The notes: a model not told the origin generated them from the sequence alone. Positions 43,344 to 53,368 are shown, counted from the stretch's first letter. The stretch: DNA of 64,000 nt from CAYUQT01 sp964596165 (GCA_964596165.1 CAZQTW010000017.1:1-64000); one strand, 5' to 3'. Program-made: numbers and translations.

Positions 43344-44513
43344 ATGAACGTTCCAACAGTAAGTACGTTCTCGTTTCCGACAACAATTGACTTTGGCGTG
43401 GGTGCGGTCGAGCGAATCCCGATTCGCATTTCGCGGCTGAACGGGTCGCGCCCTCTGCTGGTCACCGATGCGGGATTCCTCGGCACGGCGGCCTTTGAGC
43501 GCGTCAAGCACGTACTCGACGCCGCCAAGATACGCTTCACCGTGTTCAGCGGCGTTCAGCCCAACCCGACCGACGAGAATGTGGAGGCCGGCGCGACCGC
43601 ATTCAAGTACGACGAGTGTGACATCGTTCTGGCCGTCGGCGGCGGCAGCGCCCTCGACGTGGGCAAGGCGATCCGCCTTCGTAGCACACACGGCGGACCC
43701 CTCATCGAGTTCGACGACGCTCGCGACGGCGCTTCGCGCATCGGTAGCCACATGCCGCCGATGATCGCCGTGCCGACGACGGCCGGCACGGGCAGCGAAG
43801 TGGGCCGAAGCGCCGTCATCACCATCGGCCAGGTCGGCCGAAAGGTGGTCATTTTCAGCCCGTATCTCATCGCCAACGTGGCCATCTGCGACCCGGAGCT
43901 GACCGTCGGTCTGCCACCGCACCTGACGGCGGCGACGGGCATGGATGCGCTGAGCCACAACCTGGAGGCACTGGCGGCCAAGGGCTATCACCCGATTTGC
44001 GACGCCATCGCCCAGCAAGGCATCGAGCTCGTGGCGGCGAACCTGCGAAAGGCCGTGTCCAACGGAAAAGACCTGGAGGCGCGGTCGAACATGCTGATGG
44101 CCTCGATGATGGGAGCGATCGCCTTCCAGAAAGGGCTGGGGGCGGCGCACTCGCTCGCTCATCCGTTGAGTACCGAGTGCGGGATGAACCACGGCCTGGC
44201 AAATGCCCTCGTACTGCCGACCGTCGTCGAATTCAATCGCGACGCCGCGACGGCGGCCTACGTTCGGGCCGCCAGGTGCTTCGGGCTGCCGGAGGCCCAG
44301 GCGGGCGGCAAGACCGCCGTCGACGCCCTGATTGCGGCGATGAAAAAGCTCTGTGCGGACACGGGCATTCCGAAGTCCCTGTCGGCCGCCGGTGTGAAAC
44401 GAGAGCTGCTGCCCCGCCTGGCCGACAAGGCCTTCGAGGACGCATGCCACCAGTCGAACCCGCGCGGATGCACCCGCGACGACCTGCTGAAACTGTATGA
44501 AACAGCGTACTGA
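43344..44513 (+). CDS. Iron-containing alcohol dehydrogenase
   Basis: 389 residues from ATG 43344; an in-frame TTG/ATG at 43317/43320 would add 8-9 residues, but MNVPTVSTFSFPTTIDFG is the usual family start. NAD(P) motif VLAVGGGSALDVGKAI near residue 95 and GTGSEVGRSAV near 150; metal ligands CDPELT Asp about 190, GMDALSHNLEA His, and AHSLAHPLS...GMNHG His residues. It interconverts alcohols and aldehydes. The physiological substrate is unknown. The gene is convergent with the Gfo/Idh/MocA gene at 44629. Confidence 0.93.
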   Translation: MNVPTVSTFSFPTTIDFGVGAVERIPIRISRLNGSRPLLVTDAGFLGTAAFERVKHVLDAAKIRFTVFSGVQPNPTDENVEAGATAFKYDECDIVLAVGGGSALDVGKAIRLRSTHGGPLIEFDDARDGASRIGSHMPPMIAVPTTAGTGSEVGRSAVITIGQVGRKVVIFSPYLIANVAICDPELTVGLPPHLTAATGMDALSHNLEALAAKGYHPICDAIAQQGIELVAANLRKAVSNGKDLEARSNMLMASMMGAIAFQKGLGAAHSLAHPLSTECGMNHGLANALVLPTVVEFNRDAATAAYVRAARCFGLPEAQAGGKTAVDALIAAMKKLCADTGIPKSLSAAGVKRELLPRLADKAFEDACHQSNPRGCTRDDLLKLYETAY

Positions 44514-44628
44514 CCACAGTGCCGCAAAAGGAGGTCCACCGGGTCGGGCACACAGACCCTCCAACGATTCTGAGGCACTGTCGCTCGTCCGTCATGAGCG
44601 AACACCCCACCGGCGTTTGGTATCCGTC

Positions 44629-45771
44629 TCACGTCTGCGGTAGCGTTACCCAGGTCTGTTGCTCCGCCGACAGCCGAGTCGCCTCCAAGACCCGCTGAAG
44701 GTGAATGCCCTCGGCCAGCGAAGGGCTGGGGGCAGTGTCGTCCGCAATCGACTTGAGGAACGAGTACAGGCTGTGCACATGCCCGCGGAGCCAGCCGATG
44801 CTGTTCTTCGGACTGGGAAACCTGTTGCCCGGCGCGGGGTACTTCTGCACGGCGGCGATCCGCTGCCATCCCCTACCGCCGCCCAAGTCCCCCTCGGGCA
44901 GACGGCCATCATAGACCTCGAGGTAGTTCGGTTGCATCAGATTGAACCGCATCGCCCCCTGCCGGCCGTGAATCTCGAACCGCAGCTCATCCTCGGCGCC
45001 CGTGGCGATCTTACTGACCTCGATCGTACCGAACGCACCGTCGTCGGTTCGCAGGATCATCGTGGCGGCGTCCTCGACGTCGATAGCCACTGTCGTGCCG
45101 GGCTTGTCAAGACTCGGTCGCCTGTCTGCCCAGATCCGACTGACACAGCACACGTCGCGGAACGGGCCGATCATCGTCCAAATCAAATTCACGATGTGCG
45201 GGCCGAGATCACGAATGACGCCCCCGCCGGCGTCACCCAGCGACTTCCAGTTCACCGCTCTCGCGGGGTCCACGCTGCCGCTGTGCAGATAGGCCGCCCG
45301 AAAATGCGTGATTCTCCCGAGAAAGCCCTCCTTTGCGAGCTGAATTGCCTTCATCGTCGCGGGAAAGAAGCGATAGTTGAGGACCACCTGCGCCTTGCCC
45401 TTGTACGTGAACAGCATTCGCGCAATCTCGTCGGCCTCAGCGAGCGTGGCCGTCACAGGCTTCTCGACATAAATGTGTTTGCCCGCGCGGACGGCGGCGG
45501 CTAAGGCGGGAAAGTGCTGATGGTTCGGCGTACAAATGTGAATAACGTCGACGTCATCGGCCTCGATCACCTCGGCGGGATCCGTCGTCCACCGCTCATA
45601 TCCGCCTGCAACGGCCGCCTCCCTCGCGCCGGCCTCTGTCGTGCGGCACACGACCTTCAACCGGACCTCCGCCGGGATGGGATCGTAATAGAACGGAATC
45701 GTCTTGTGGGCATACGTGTGCGTCTTGCCCATGAACCCGTACCCCAGCATCCCGATGCCCAACGTTCGCAT
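44629..45771 (-). CDS. Gfo/Idh/MocA family oxidoreductase
   Basis: 380 residues from the ATG at 45769-45771 (MRTLGIGMLGYGFMGKTHTY), with GGAGGT 7 nt upstream. Rossmann motif GYGFMG near residue 10, HICTPNHQHFPALAAA near 75, the EKPVTATL catalytic Lys region near 98, and a C-terminal beta domain with GGVIRDLGPHIVN. Members oxidise sugars, inositols or related compounds. No signal peptide. It is divergent from the lipoprotein hydrolase gene at 45912, and 45772-45911 is a shared promoter region. Confidence 0.9.
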   Translation of the reverse strand: MRTLGIGMLGYGFMGKTHTYAHKTIPFYYDPIPAEVRLKVVCRTTEAGAREAAVAGGYERWTTDPAEVIEADDVDVIHICTPNHQHFPALAAAVRAGKHIYVEKPVTATLAEADEIARMLFTYKGKAQVVLNYRFFPATMKAIQLAKEGFLGRITHFRAAYLHSGSVDPARAVNWKSLGDAGGGVIRDLGPHIVNLIWTMIGPFRDVCCVSRIWADRRPSLDKPGTTVAIDVEDAATMILRTDDGAFGTIEVSKIATGAEDELRFEIHGRQGAMRFNLMQPNYLEVYDGRLPEGDLGGGRGWQRIAAVQKYPAPGNRFPSPKNSIGWLRGHVHSLYSFLKSIADDTAPSPSLAEGIHLQRVLEATRLSAEQQTWVTLPQT

Positions 45772-45880
45772 GGCCGGACCTCCATCCTCGGAAAGCTCAC
45801 CAAGGTATACCGTACTTACCGTATTGTGGGGTGGATTGCCATCCTCGCGAATCGTGCATTCCGCAACAACGCTGGAACGG

Positions 45881-45886
45881 TATAAT
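45881..45886 (+). promoter_or_regulatory. -10 box for the lipoprotein hydrolase gene
   Basis: A perfect TATAAT about 12-17 nt before AAGGAGG (45898-45904) and 26 nt before the ATG at 45912. The -35 region about 17 nt upstream (ATTCCG) is weak. Confidence 0.5.
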
Positions 45887-45911
45887 GCCCGCAACCCAAG
45901 GAGGACCTGAG

Positions 45912-46967
45912 ATGCGCCCCTCTGTCATCCGGCTTCTTCCCGCCTGCCTCGTGCCGGCCTTTACCGTTGTCTCCTGCACCCCGCCGATACCGACAATCAA
46001 GCCTACGCCGCCTCCACAGCCCGTGTCCGGCCCCGGTGGAGCGGAATACCGACACGAAGGCGCGACCGAATCGGTCCATGGAGAGGGCAGTGAACAGTAT
46101 TGGATCTTCGAGCCGGCAATCCCCACGCCCGACTCCGCGCCGCTGGTCGTATTCACCCACGGCTGGAGCGGCATGCACCCGTTGGTCTACGGCGAATGGA
46201 TCAGTCACCTCGTCAAAAGGGGAAACATCGTCGTCTATCCGAGATATCAGGCAAACCTCGCGACGCCCTCTGCCGAGTTCACGAATCAGGCCATACAGGC
46301 CGTCATCCGGGCAATAGCGGTTCTGGAAACCGAAGGACACGTCAGGCCCGAGCTCGACAAGTTCGCCCTGGTCGGTCACTCCTCGGGGGCGTTGATCACC
46401 GCAAATATCGCCGCCCTGGCGGCGACCGTCGGCCTGCCCGCGCCGAAAGCGATCATGATCGTGAATCCGGGGGTATCGACCGCCTCGACGCTCTGGCCCG
46501 GCGTTCCGCTCGAGGATCTGTCCACCATTCCGGCCGACGCCCTGCTCCTGGTCGTCGTGAGCCGCGAGGACGCCCTGGTCGGCGATCGGGACGCCAAGCG
46601 GATCTTCCGAGCGGTCTCTCACATCCCCGCGGAAAACAAGGACTTCATCACCGTTCAGAGTGACGACCACGGCGACCCCCCGCTGATCGCCGATCACTTC
46701 GCCGCCGTCTGCTTCAAGGCGAGTGCCGAGGTCGAGACCGTCCTCGGTTCGATCAGCATCATGTGGCAACGCGAAGGAATCGGTCGCTTCCTGACGAACG
46801 CCCTGGACTATTACGGCTTCTGGAAGCTCTTCGACGGATTGTGCGACGCGGCCTTCTACGGAACGCATCGCGAGTACGCCTTGGGCAACACGCTCGAGCA
46901 ACGTTTCATGGGTCAGTGGAGCGACAGCATCCTCGTGAAGGAGTTGCTGGTCACGGATGAGCCTTGA
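45912..46967 (+). CDS. Predicted lipoprotein alpha/beta-hydrolase
   Basis: 351 residues from ATG 45912, with AAGGAGG 7 nt upstream. N-terminal signal peptide with the lipobox FTVVSC, Cys about residue 21, then a Pro-rich linker (PPIPTIKPTPPPQP). The hydrolase fold follows: VVFTHGWSGMHPL near 80, the elbow VGHSSGALI near 150, and ADALLLVVVSREDALVGD with the acidic residue; the likely catalytic His is in SDDHGDPPLIADH. The overall pattern resembles cutinase/PET-hydrolase-like and chlorophyllase-like envelope hydrolases, but no substrate is implied. It is followed at 47045 by an exported GH20 enzyme. Confidence 0.8.
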   Translation: MRPSVIRLLPACLVPAFTVVSCTPPIPTIKPTPPPQPVSGPGGAEYRHEGATESVHGEGSEQYWIFEPAIPTPDSAPLVVFTHGWSGMHPLVYGEWISHLVKRGNIVVYPRYQANLATPSAEFTNQAIQAVIRAIAVLETEGHVRPELDKFALVGHSSGALITANIAALAATVGLPAPKAIMIVNPGVSTASTLWPGVPLEDLSTIPADALLLVVVSREDALVGDRDAKRIFRAVSHIPAENKDFITVQSDDHGDPPLIADHFAAVCFKASAEVETVLGSISIMWQREGIGRFLTNALDYYGFWKLFDGLCDAAFYGTHREYALGNTLEQRFMGQWSDSILVKELLVTDEP

Positions 46968-47044
46968 GCATGGCTCGACGCCGAACCCTGTGCCACCGCC
47001 CGCTCACACAATAGGAACCGAACATGGGAACAGAGGGAGGTCTT

Positions 47045-49522
47045 ATGTCTATCAACTGTGTCGGAATGATGCAACGCACCGTCTTCGCCGCTTTCGCCGT
47101 GATTCCGGCCGTGTCCGGGATCGGTCTGGCGTCCGTTGATGAGGTTATCCCCATGCCGCGCCAAATCACGCGCCTTGAGGGCACGCTGATCCTGCGCGAT
47201 CGATCGTTGAGTGTCGCCGGATCCTCCGGAGCAAAGCCCCCATACCAAGCCGCCGTCGATCTGCTTATCACCGACCTGACGGGCTGGGGAGTCCCCGCAA
47301 CCGGCAAAGGTGACGCCGGCGACGTACCTTGTATTGTCGATTGCGCATCGGAAGCCAATCGGAAGATCGATGCACGATTTGAACAGGCCGGCGCGTTGCC
47401 CGATCCGAACTGGGGGCCCGAGGGCTATCGACTGAAGATCACGCCAAACGAGATCCTCCTGGCCGGCAACTCGGCGGCGGGCTGCTTCTATGGCCTGCAG
47501 ACAATCCGGCAGATGCTTGATCCCCTGCCGGACGGCAAAGGGGCCAGGCTCGAATGTGTCGACATCCGCGACTGGCCGGCGATGACGTGGCGCGGCACCA
47601 TGTTCGCCATCGAAAACCCCTCCGAGCACGCCCGCCTGGCCTACTACAAGATGAATCTCGTCAACTGGGAGGTAAACGACCTGCCGGACTACAAGACGAT
47701 CCCCGAGTTCGCGGGCGGCATCCCCCTGTCACACATCCGCGAGGTCGGCGAGTCCGCCCGGCGGCATTTCGTCAGTCTGATCCTGGAGACGCAATCGTTT
47801 GGCCACGTCGAGTGGATGCTCGACAAGATCCCCGCCCTGCGAGCCATGCCCGACAACAACTATGTGATCAAGCCGCTGCACGAACCCACGTATGCGTTTC
47901 TCGACAAGATGTACGCCGAGCTCTGCCCGCTCTACGACACACCCATCTTTCACCCGGGCTGTGACGAGGCCTGGGGCGTCGAGCAGTGGTGCGAACAGCA
48001 AAAGCTCAACACCGCCGAGGTCGTCGGCAAGCACATCCAGCGTCTGGCCGACCTGCTCAAGAAACGAGGCAAACGGGCAATGATCTGGGGCGACTACCTC
48101 TTGGAGCACCGCGACGCAATCAAGTGGATGAACCCCAAGGACTTCATCATCTGTGACTGGCACTACGAACCCGACAAGGAGTATCCCAGCGTCGACTTCT
48201 TCGTCAAAAACGGCTTTGAAACTATCGTTTCGCCGTCGGTCATGCCGGCTCGACCGGTCTTCCCCGACTACCGCAAGCAGATCCCCAACATCCGCAACTT
48301 CATTCAAGACGGGTACAAACGAGGGGCGATTGGTCTGCTCAACACCAATTGGCCCGTGGACCCCATCCCCACCGAATGCTACTGGTATGGCTGGGTCTGC
48401 GGCGCCGAGTTCGCCTGGAACCCGACGGGGCGATCACAAGAGGCGTTCGACAACGTCTTCTTCCGAAAGGCATACGGACTCTCCACCAAGCGAGCCTGGG
48501 CGATGCTCGACAAGCTGGCCGCCTTGGAAGCCATGGCCGAACTCGACCGACAGGTCCGTTCACCGAAGGCCAAGCTCATGGAGTCGATCACCTACGGTAT
48601 GGGCCTCGTCGTGCCGGTAGGCCCGCCCGTGGACAAATCGCGGATCGAACAAGCCGGCGAAGCCGTTGATAAGGCGATGCGGGAGTCCGGCGACGACATG
48701 AGGCACAGAGGCCTCGGATTCCGAACGCTCCTGGATCGCTTTGCCGCAATTCCATCGCTTATCACCGAAATGGACAGACTGGGCGCCGCGCTGACGGCCG
48801 GCGCCAAGGCCATCGTTGAGGCGAATGCCGAGCAGACGGGCCAAGCCCTGAAGGACGCCCGGACGGCTTGTGACGCCTGGCTCAAACGAATGGAAACGTG
48901 CCCTGCCAAGCAACAGTACGCCGAAGGCATCACGTTGGCCAAGGCCATCCAGAAGACGCTCGACGCAGCCGCCGACAATGCCGACCGGCTCGGGGCCGCG
49001 CTCGACATCATCGGCGTGAAGCCGGCCACCCCCGGCAAGACGGCCCGCATCCGTCCCGCCACCTTCGTCCGCCCGGACAAATCCCCAGAAGGGATCCAAC
49101 CGCCATTCACACGGTCGGAGGGCTGGTGTCACTTTCCATCCCACGGGGCTTCCGCAAGTTGGGTGTTCAGGGTGCAGAGACCGGGCCGTTACCGATTCCT
49201 GGCACTGCTGCGACACAGCGCCGGCATCTGGGAAAACGGTCGCTTCGTCCGGGGAGGCCGAAACGCCGCTTACGCCGGTCGCTATGACCTGACGCTCGAC
49301 GGCCAACCGATCAAGGAACAGTGGATCGGTGAAGAACTCAACCCGAATGCCGACGAGGCGTTCCGTTGGGCGGTCCTTGTTGACCGGGACCTGCCGACCG
49401 GTGAGCACACGCTGACCGTGCGGCCACGAGACGTCAATCATGCCATTGTGGCCGAATTCATTCTCACGACCGACGACGCATTCGTTCCCGAGACGAAACG
49501 ATCGGATATCAAGCTCAAGTGA
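47045..49522 (+). CDS. Exported beta-N-acetylhexosaminidase (GH20)
   Basis: 825 residues from ATG 47045, with GGGAGG 4-5 nt upstream, preferred over ATG 47024. Signal peptide about 1-30. GH20b-like N-terminal domain about 35-175 (VIPMPRQITRLEGTL, EGYRLKITPNEILLAGNSAAGCFYGLQTIRQ). Catalytic barrel about 185-500, with the DE pair in FHPGCDEAWG near 303. A helical region about 500-660 follows, then a C-terminal beta domain (about 690-825) that looks like a carbohydrate-binding jelly roll. It cuts terminal GlcNAc or GalNAc from glycans, with recycling of cell-envelope or environmental chitin-like sugars as a plausible role. It is followed after 6 nt by an oxidoreductase gene, so the two are likely cotranscribed. 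Confidence 0.88.
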   Translation: MSINCVGMMQRTVFAAFAVIPAVSGIGLASVDEVIPMPRQITRLEGTLILRDRSLSVAGSSGAKPPYQAAVDLLITDLTGWGVPATGKGDAGDVPCIVDCASEANRKIDARFEQAGALPDPNWGPEGYRLKITPNEILLAGNSAAGCFYGLQTIRQMLDPLPDGKGARLECVDIRDWPAMTWRGTMFAIENPSEHARLAYYKMNLVNWEVNDLPDYKTIPEFAGGIPLSHIREVGESARRHFVSLILETQSFGHVEWMLDKIPALRAMPDNNYVIKPLHEPTYAFLDKMYAELCPLYDTPIFHPGCDEAWGVEQWCEQQKLNTAEVVGKHIQRLADLLKKRGKRAMIWGDYLLEHRDAIKWMNPKDFIICDWHYEPDKEYPSVDFFVKNGFETIVSPSVMPARPVFPDYRKQIPNIRNFIQDGYKRGAIGLLNTNWPVDPIPTECYWYGWVCGAEFAWNPTGRSQEAFDNVFFRKAYGLSTKRAWAMLDKLAALEAMAELDRQVRSPKAKLMESITYGMGLVVPVGPPVDKSRIEQAGEAVDKAMRESGDDMRHRGLGFRTLLDRFAAIPSLITEMDRLGAALTAGAKAIVEANAEQTGQALKDARTACDAWLKRMETCPAKQQYAEGITLAKAIQKTLDAAADNADRLGAALDIIGVKPATPGKTARIRPATFVRPDKSPEGIQPPFTRSEGWCHFPSHGASASWVFRVQRPGRYRFLALLRHSAGIWENGRFVRGGRNAAYAGRYDLTLDGQPIKEQWIGEELNPNADEAFRWAVLVDRDLPTGEHTLTVRPRDVNHAIVAEFILTTDDAFVPETKRSDIKLK

Positions 49523-49528
49523 GGATCC

Positions 49529-50590
49529 GTGCCCGTGAAGAAATGCCTGATGATCGGCGCCGGGGGGATGGCCGAGGGGTGGATCTACGCGTTCCGTGAG
49601 CATTTCCGCGATCGCGTCGAGTTCGCCGGCCTCGTCGACATCCGTGACGAGCCGCTGACTCGCAGTGGCGACCTGATCGGCCTGCCAAAAGAGCGGCTCT
49701 TCAAGAGCGTTCGCGAGTCCTTCGAACACGTCGAGGCCGACTTCTGCGGAATCTGCACACCGCCCGCATTCCACGAAGAAGCCGTCACGCTCGCCGCCGC
49801 CCGAAAGATGGACGTCCTGAGCGAGAAGCCCATCGCCGACACCTGGGAAGCGTGCGAACGGATCCGCCGCGCGGTGCGTCGGTCGGGAATTCGCATGACG
49901 GTCATCCAGAACTACCGATACAACCCCTCGATGCTGACCTTCCGCCAAACGCTCCGTGAGGGGCAACTCGGCCGAATCAACTACATCATCGCCCGATTCG
50001 CGGCCGACTATCGCCGCCCTCGGGCCTGGGGCGCCGCGTTCCGCCATGAGATCCCGCACGCGCTGCTGATCGAAGGCGCCGTGCACCATTTCGACATGAT
50101 TCGCAATCTGGCGGGCTCCACGTGTACGTCCGTCTGCGGCTGGGAATGGAACGTCCCCTGGAGCAGCTTCAAAGGCGAGTGTCAGGCGCTCTACGTCATG
50201 CGAATGGCCAACGACGTCCGCGCATCCTACGAAGGAAGCTGCAACGCCGCCGGCACGCAGAATGACTGGCACCACGAGTATTACCGCGCCGAGTGCGAGG
50301 GCGGCGCCGTCGTCGTGGACGCCGACCAGATCGTTCGAATCCACGAACATGCACCCGACCGAGGCGTACGGACGCATGAGGTCCCCGCCATCCGGCCGCG
50401 CTTCGCGGGGCATGAATACATCTTCAAAGCTTGGTTGGACTGGCTCGACGGCGGCCCGCCGCCGGAGACCGTCCTCGACGACAACATTCACAGCGCGGCC
50501 ATGATGTTCGCCGCCATACGCGCATCGACCGAAGGCCGACCGATGGACCCCGGCGCCCTGGTCGCCGACGTGGACACCGATTACGCCTAA
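49529..50590 (+). CDS. Gfo/Idh/MocA family oxidoreductase, coupled to GH20
   Basis: 353 residues. The start is GTG 49529 (VPVKKCLMIGAGGMAEGW), with GTG 49535 a possible alternative, and the upstream stop is only 6 nt away. GAGGMAEGW Rossmann motif, FCGICTPPAFHEEAVTLA near 75, SEKPIADT near 100, then the C-terminal domain with EGAVHHFDMIRNLAG. It is a likely partner of the hexosaminidase in use of amino sugars. Cytoplasmic. Confidence 0.88.
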   Translation: MPVKKCLMIGAGGMAEGWIYAFREHFRDRVEFAGLVDIRDEPLTRSGDLIGLPKERLFKSVRESFEHVEADFCGICTPPAFHEEAVTLAAARKMDVLSEKPIADTWEACERIRRAVRRSGIRMTVIQNYRYNPSMLTFRQTLREGQLGRINYIIARFAADYRRPRAWGAAFRHEIPHALLIEGAVHHFDMIRNLAGSTCTSVCGWEWNVPWSSFKGECQALYVMRMANDVRASYEGSCNAAGTQNDWHHEYYRAECEGGAVVVDADQIVRIHEHAPDRGVRTHEVPAIRPRFAGHEYIFKAWLDWLDGGPPPETVLDDNIHSAAMMFAAIRASTEGRPMDPGALVADVDTDYA

Positions 50591-50610
50591 GCGGCCCCGA
50601 GAACGGCACG

Positions 50611-52200
50611 CTACTTCCCGACGGCGACTTCGACCGCCCGCATGAGCAAGAGCGGATGATCGGTCTGGATAATGTCCACCCCGGTGTCGATCTTCGCCTG
50701 ATACTGCTCGCGAGCAAGTCGAGCGTTCGGCGAGTAGGTCATGACCTTGACGCCACGCGCGTGGCACTCAGCCACCCGCTCGGCGGTGCAGCGGGCCCAG
50801 TCCAGTTCAACCACCTCGGGCTTGGCCTGGGCGATGACCTTGTCCAGGTCCTCGTCCTTGCGAAACCATGTCTTGCGAGGGATCTCCGGCGCGATACGCG
50901 CCAGGCGTTCGTGATAGGCAGGCGTCTCCAGCACAATGACGCCCTCAACGGCCTGGCAGGCCTTGATCTCATCGGCCAGCAACTTCGGATTGATCCCCTT
51001 GGCGTCGATCTTGACCCGGATCTTGCCCCGGCAGAGCTCAAGGACCTCGGCCAGCGTGGGCACTCTCTCCAGCGTGTACGTCGGGCCGAACCACCGACCG
51101 GCACTGAGCCGGCGGATCTCGGCCAGGGTCGCCTTCGCCACCGGCCCCTTCCCATTCGTCGTCCGATCGAGCGTGGCATCATGAATGACCACGATCTGGT
51201 GATCCGCCGTCTCGTGAACGTCGATCTCCACCCAGTCCAGGCCGTAGTCGATTGCCTTCTTGATCGCCGCCAGCGTATTCTCCGGCGCCAACTGCGCGAC
51301 CCCCCGGTGGACGGCCAGCAGCGGCCGGTGCTTGCCTTTGACCGCCTCCATCGCATCCTTGTAGAACATCGACAGAACGCTGTCCGGCCGGTCGCTCTGG
51401 ATCCAGTTCACACCCCGATCGATGAGCTTCCGATAAGAGCCGGGATTGTCGAACGGCCCCAAGGCATCGCTCTGAATGAAGACGCCCGCCGCTCGAGCCG
51501 CCTTGACGAGCCCCTCGTTCAAGGCGGTCACATCCACCTCAAACGCCGCCGGTCTGTAGTCCCTAATCCACTGCTCGTGGGGTGAGCGGCGGTCGTAATC
51601 GGGCATGATCGGGATCTTGCCGCCGCTGGCCTGTTGAAGCTTGACGGCATCCTGGATCGTGTCATAGGCAATCACCTGCCGCTCCATTCCGGCCTCGACG
51701 ACCTCCTTCGTCAGCCTGACCGGGTCGATCTGCTTGCAGTCCATGTAGAGGTTGATCTTGCCCTTGGCCCAGGCCAGGACTTCCGGAAACGTCGGGATGC
51801 GGGTGCCCGCAAAGCGAGGCGCAAACTTGATGCCGGCATCGATCTGCCGGATCTCTTCGAGCGTCAACGCGGAGATCGGTCCCTTGCCGTTCGTCATGCG
51901 GTCGAGGTTGCCGTCATGGGACATGACATGATGTCCGTCCTTGGTCAGTCGAATATCCACTTCGACCCATTCCACGCCGATCTCATACGCCAGGATATAG
52001 GCGGGCATGGTGTTCTCGGGGGCCGCCATGGTTACGCCGCGATGGGCGACCACCTGGACGGGACGGGGAGGCTGGACCGGTTGAAAAAATCCGCCCGGCA
52101 CTTCGGCCCGCGCAGCCGCAAGCGGCAGCACCCCCAACGCAACCGCAATCCGGCGGCAAGACAACCTGCAACGAGCGTGTTCTCGTTCCGTTCGAATCAT
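50611..52200 (-). CDS. Double-domain glycerophosphodiester phosphodiesterase, exported
   Basis: 529 residues. The ATG at 52198-52200 has GGAGGT (52208-52213) 7 nt upstream, and the in-frame GTG at 52209 overlaps that site and is rejected. Signal peptide about 1-35. Two complete GDPD barrels lie in tandem: domain 1 about 40-285 (VVAHRG, APENTMPAY, WVEVDIRLTKDG, SHDGNLDR) and domain 2 about 290-527 (AVHRG, APENTLAA, WVEIDVHETADH, IHDATLDRTTNGKGP). The acid residue in the usual E-x-K triad is Asp in both (MDCK and IDAK). GDPDs split glycerophosphodiesters from lipids or teichoic-like polymers. The fused double domain is unusual. Confidence 0.88.
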   Translation of the reverse strand: MIRTEREHARCRLSCRRIAVALGVLPLAAARAEVPGGFFQPVQPPRPVQVVAHRGVTMAAPENTMPAYILAYEIGVEWVEVDIRLTKDGHHVMSHDGNLDRMTNGKGPISALTLEEIRQIDAGIKFAPRFAGTRIPTFPEVLAWAKGKINLYMDCKQIDPVRLTKEVVEAGMERQVIAYDTIQDAVKLQQASGGKIPIMPDYDRRSPHEQWIRDYRPAAFEVDVTALNEGLVKAARAAGVFIQSDALGPFDNPGSYRKLIDRGVNWIQSDRPDSVLSMFYKDAMEAVKGKHRPLLAVHRGVAQLAPENTLAAIKKAIDYGLDWVEIDVHETADHQIVVIHDATLDRTTNGKGPVAKATLAEIRRLSAGRWFGPTYTLERVPTLAEVLELCRGKIRVKIDAKGINPKLLADEIKACQAVEGVIVLETPAYHERLARIAPEIPRKTWFRKDEDLDKVIAQAKPEVVELDWARCTAERVAECHARGVKVMTYSPNARLAREQYQAKIDTGVDIIQTDHPLLLMRAVEVAVGK

Positions 52201-52324
52201 GATCCGCACCTCCGAAATGACTCAAACGGTGAGTCTAACCGAGGATGGAAGCGGGGGAAACCTGCCGGTGATGGGGACCTCCGGGCAGCAAGGAGTGGTC
52301 CGCGCACTTCCGCGCACGGTCCCG

Positions 52325-53368
52325 TCAGATCAGTTCCCGCAACGCCGAAAGCAACGTGGTGTTCTGCTCCGGCGTACCGATGGAGATCCTCAGCGAATCG
52401 CTCAGCCGGGGCTGTTTGAAGTAGCGAACAAGAATCTTGCGGGCCTTGAGCGACTGATACAGGGATTCGGCCGATGGTTTGGCAATCGAGGCCAGCAGGA
52501 AGTTCGACTGCGACGGAAGGACGTCAAACCCCAGTTTCGCCAGTTCAGCGGAAACCCGGTGACGCTCCTCGCGGACTCGCTGCCAAGTCCCTCGTGCATA
52601 CTCCTGATCGCGAATCGCGGCGGCGGCGGCCGGGATGCTGATCGCGTCGACGTTGTAGCTGTCTTTCACCTTGACCAATCCCTCGATCAGGTGCGGCTGC
52701 CCAACGCCGTAGCCGAACCGAAGACCCGCCAGCGAATAGCCCTTGCTCAACGTCCGCAAAACCAGCACGTTTGGCAGGTCCTTGACCAGCGAGAGACAGT
52801 TCGCATCGGCAAAGTCAACGTATGCCTCGTCCACCACGAGCACCCCTTGAACCCGCTGGGCCAACTCGGCCACGCGCTCGGGCGGAACCCATGTCCCCGA
52901 AGGCGAATTCGGATTGCAAAGATAGGTCACGCGCCCCCCGACTGCCACGAGTTCGTCAAACGGCAATTCGTACCGCGGTCCGAATGGCACTTCCGCGACC
53001 ATCGAGGCCTGTATGGCCGCCAGCACCGCATAAAGCGTGTAGGTCGGCGTGGGGTATACCAACTTGGCCTCCGGCCCACTGAGCGCCCGAACGGTCATGT
53101 TCAGCAGCTCGTCCATGCCGTTGCCGCAAATCACCATCTCGGGCCTCAGGCCGAAGACCTCCGCAACCGCTTCGCGAAAGGCATCGCCCATCGGCGGCGG
53201 ATATCGCCTGAGGTGTTCGCCCGTGATCGCCGCGATCGCCTCCAGAACCTTCGGCGAGGGCGGATAGGGATTCTCGTTGGTGTTGAGTTTCACCACCCCC
53301 AGTTCGGTCGGCTGTTCGCCCGGCACATAACCGTCGAGCATCTCGATGTTGGATCGAAAGTAGGCCAT
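52325..53368 (-). CDS. hisC: Histidinol-phosphate aminotransferase
   Basis: 347 residues from the ATG at 53366-53368 (MAYFRSNIEMLDGYVPG), a typical HisC start; the frame is open 21 codons further. PLP enzyme that makes histidinol phosphate from imidazole acetol phosphate and glutamate. Motifs: KLNTNENPYPPSP near 30, NGMDELLNM near 80, YLCNPNSPSGTWV near 150, VDEAYVDFAD, and the Schiff-base Lys in LRTLSKGYSLAGLRFGYG. It is separated by 50 kb from hisB, so his genes are scattered. Confidence 0.95.
   Translation of the reverse strand: MAYFRSNIEMLDGYVPGEQPTELGVVKLNTNENPYPPSPKVLEAIAAITGEHLRRYPPPMGDAFREAVAEVFGLRPEMVICGNGMDELLNMTVRALSGPEAKLVYPTPTYTLYAVLAAIQASMVAEVPFGPRYELPFDELVAVGGRVTYLCNPNSPSGTWVPPERVAELAQRVQGVLVVDEAYVDFADANCLSLVKDLPNVLVLRTLSKGYSLAGLRFGYGVGQPHLIEGLVKVKDSYNVDAISIPAAAAAIRDQEYARGTWQRVREERHRVSAELAKLGFDVLPSQSNFLLASIAKPSAESLYQSLKARKILVRYFKQPRLSDSLRISIGTPEQNTTLLSALRELI

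Noticed and set aside
47024..47044. ATG 47024 as the GH20 start
   Set aside because: The GGGAGG lies downstream of it and is well placed for ATG 47045.
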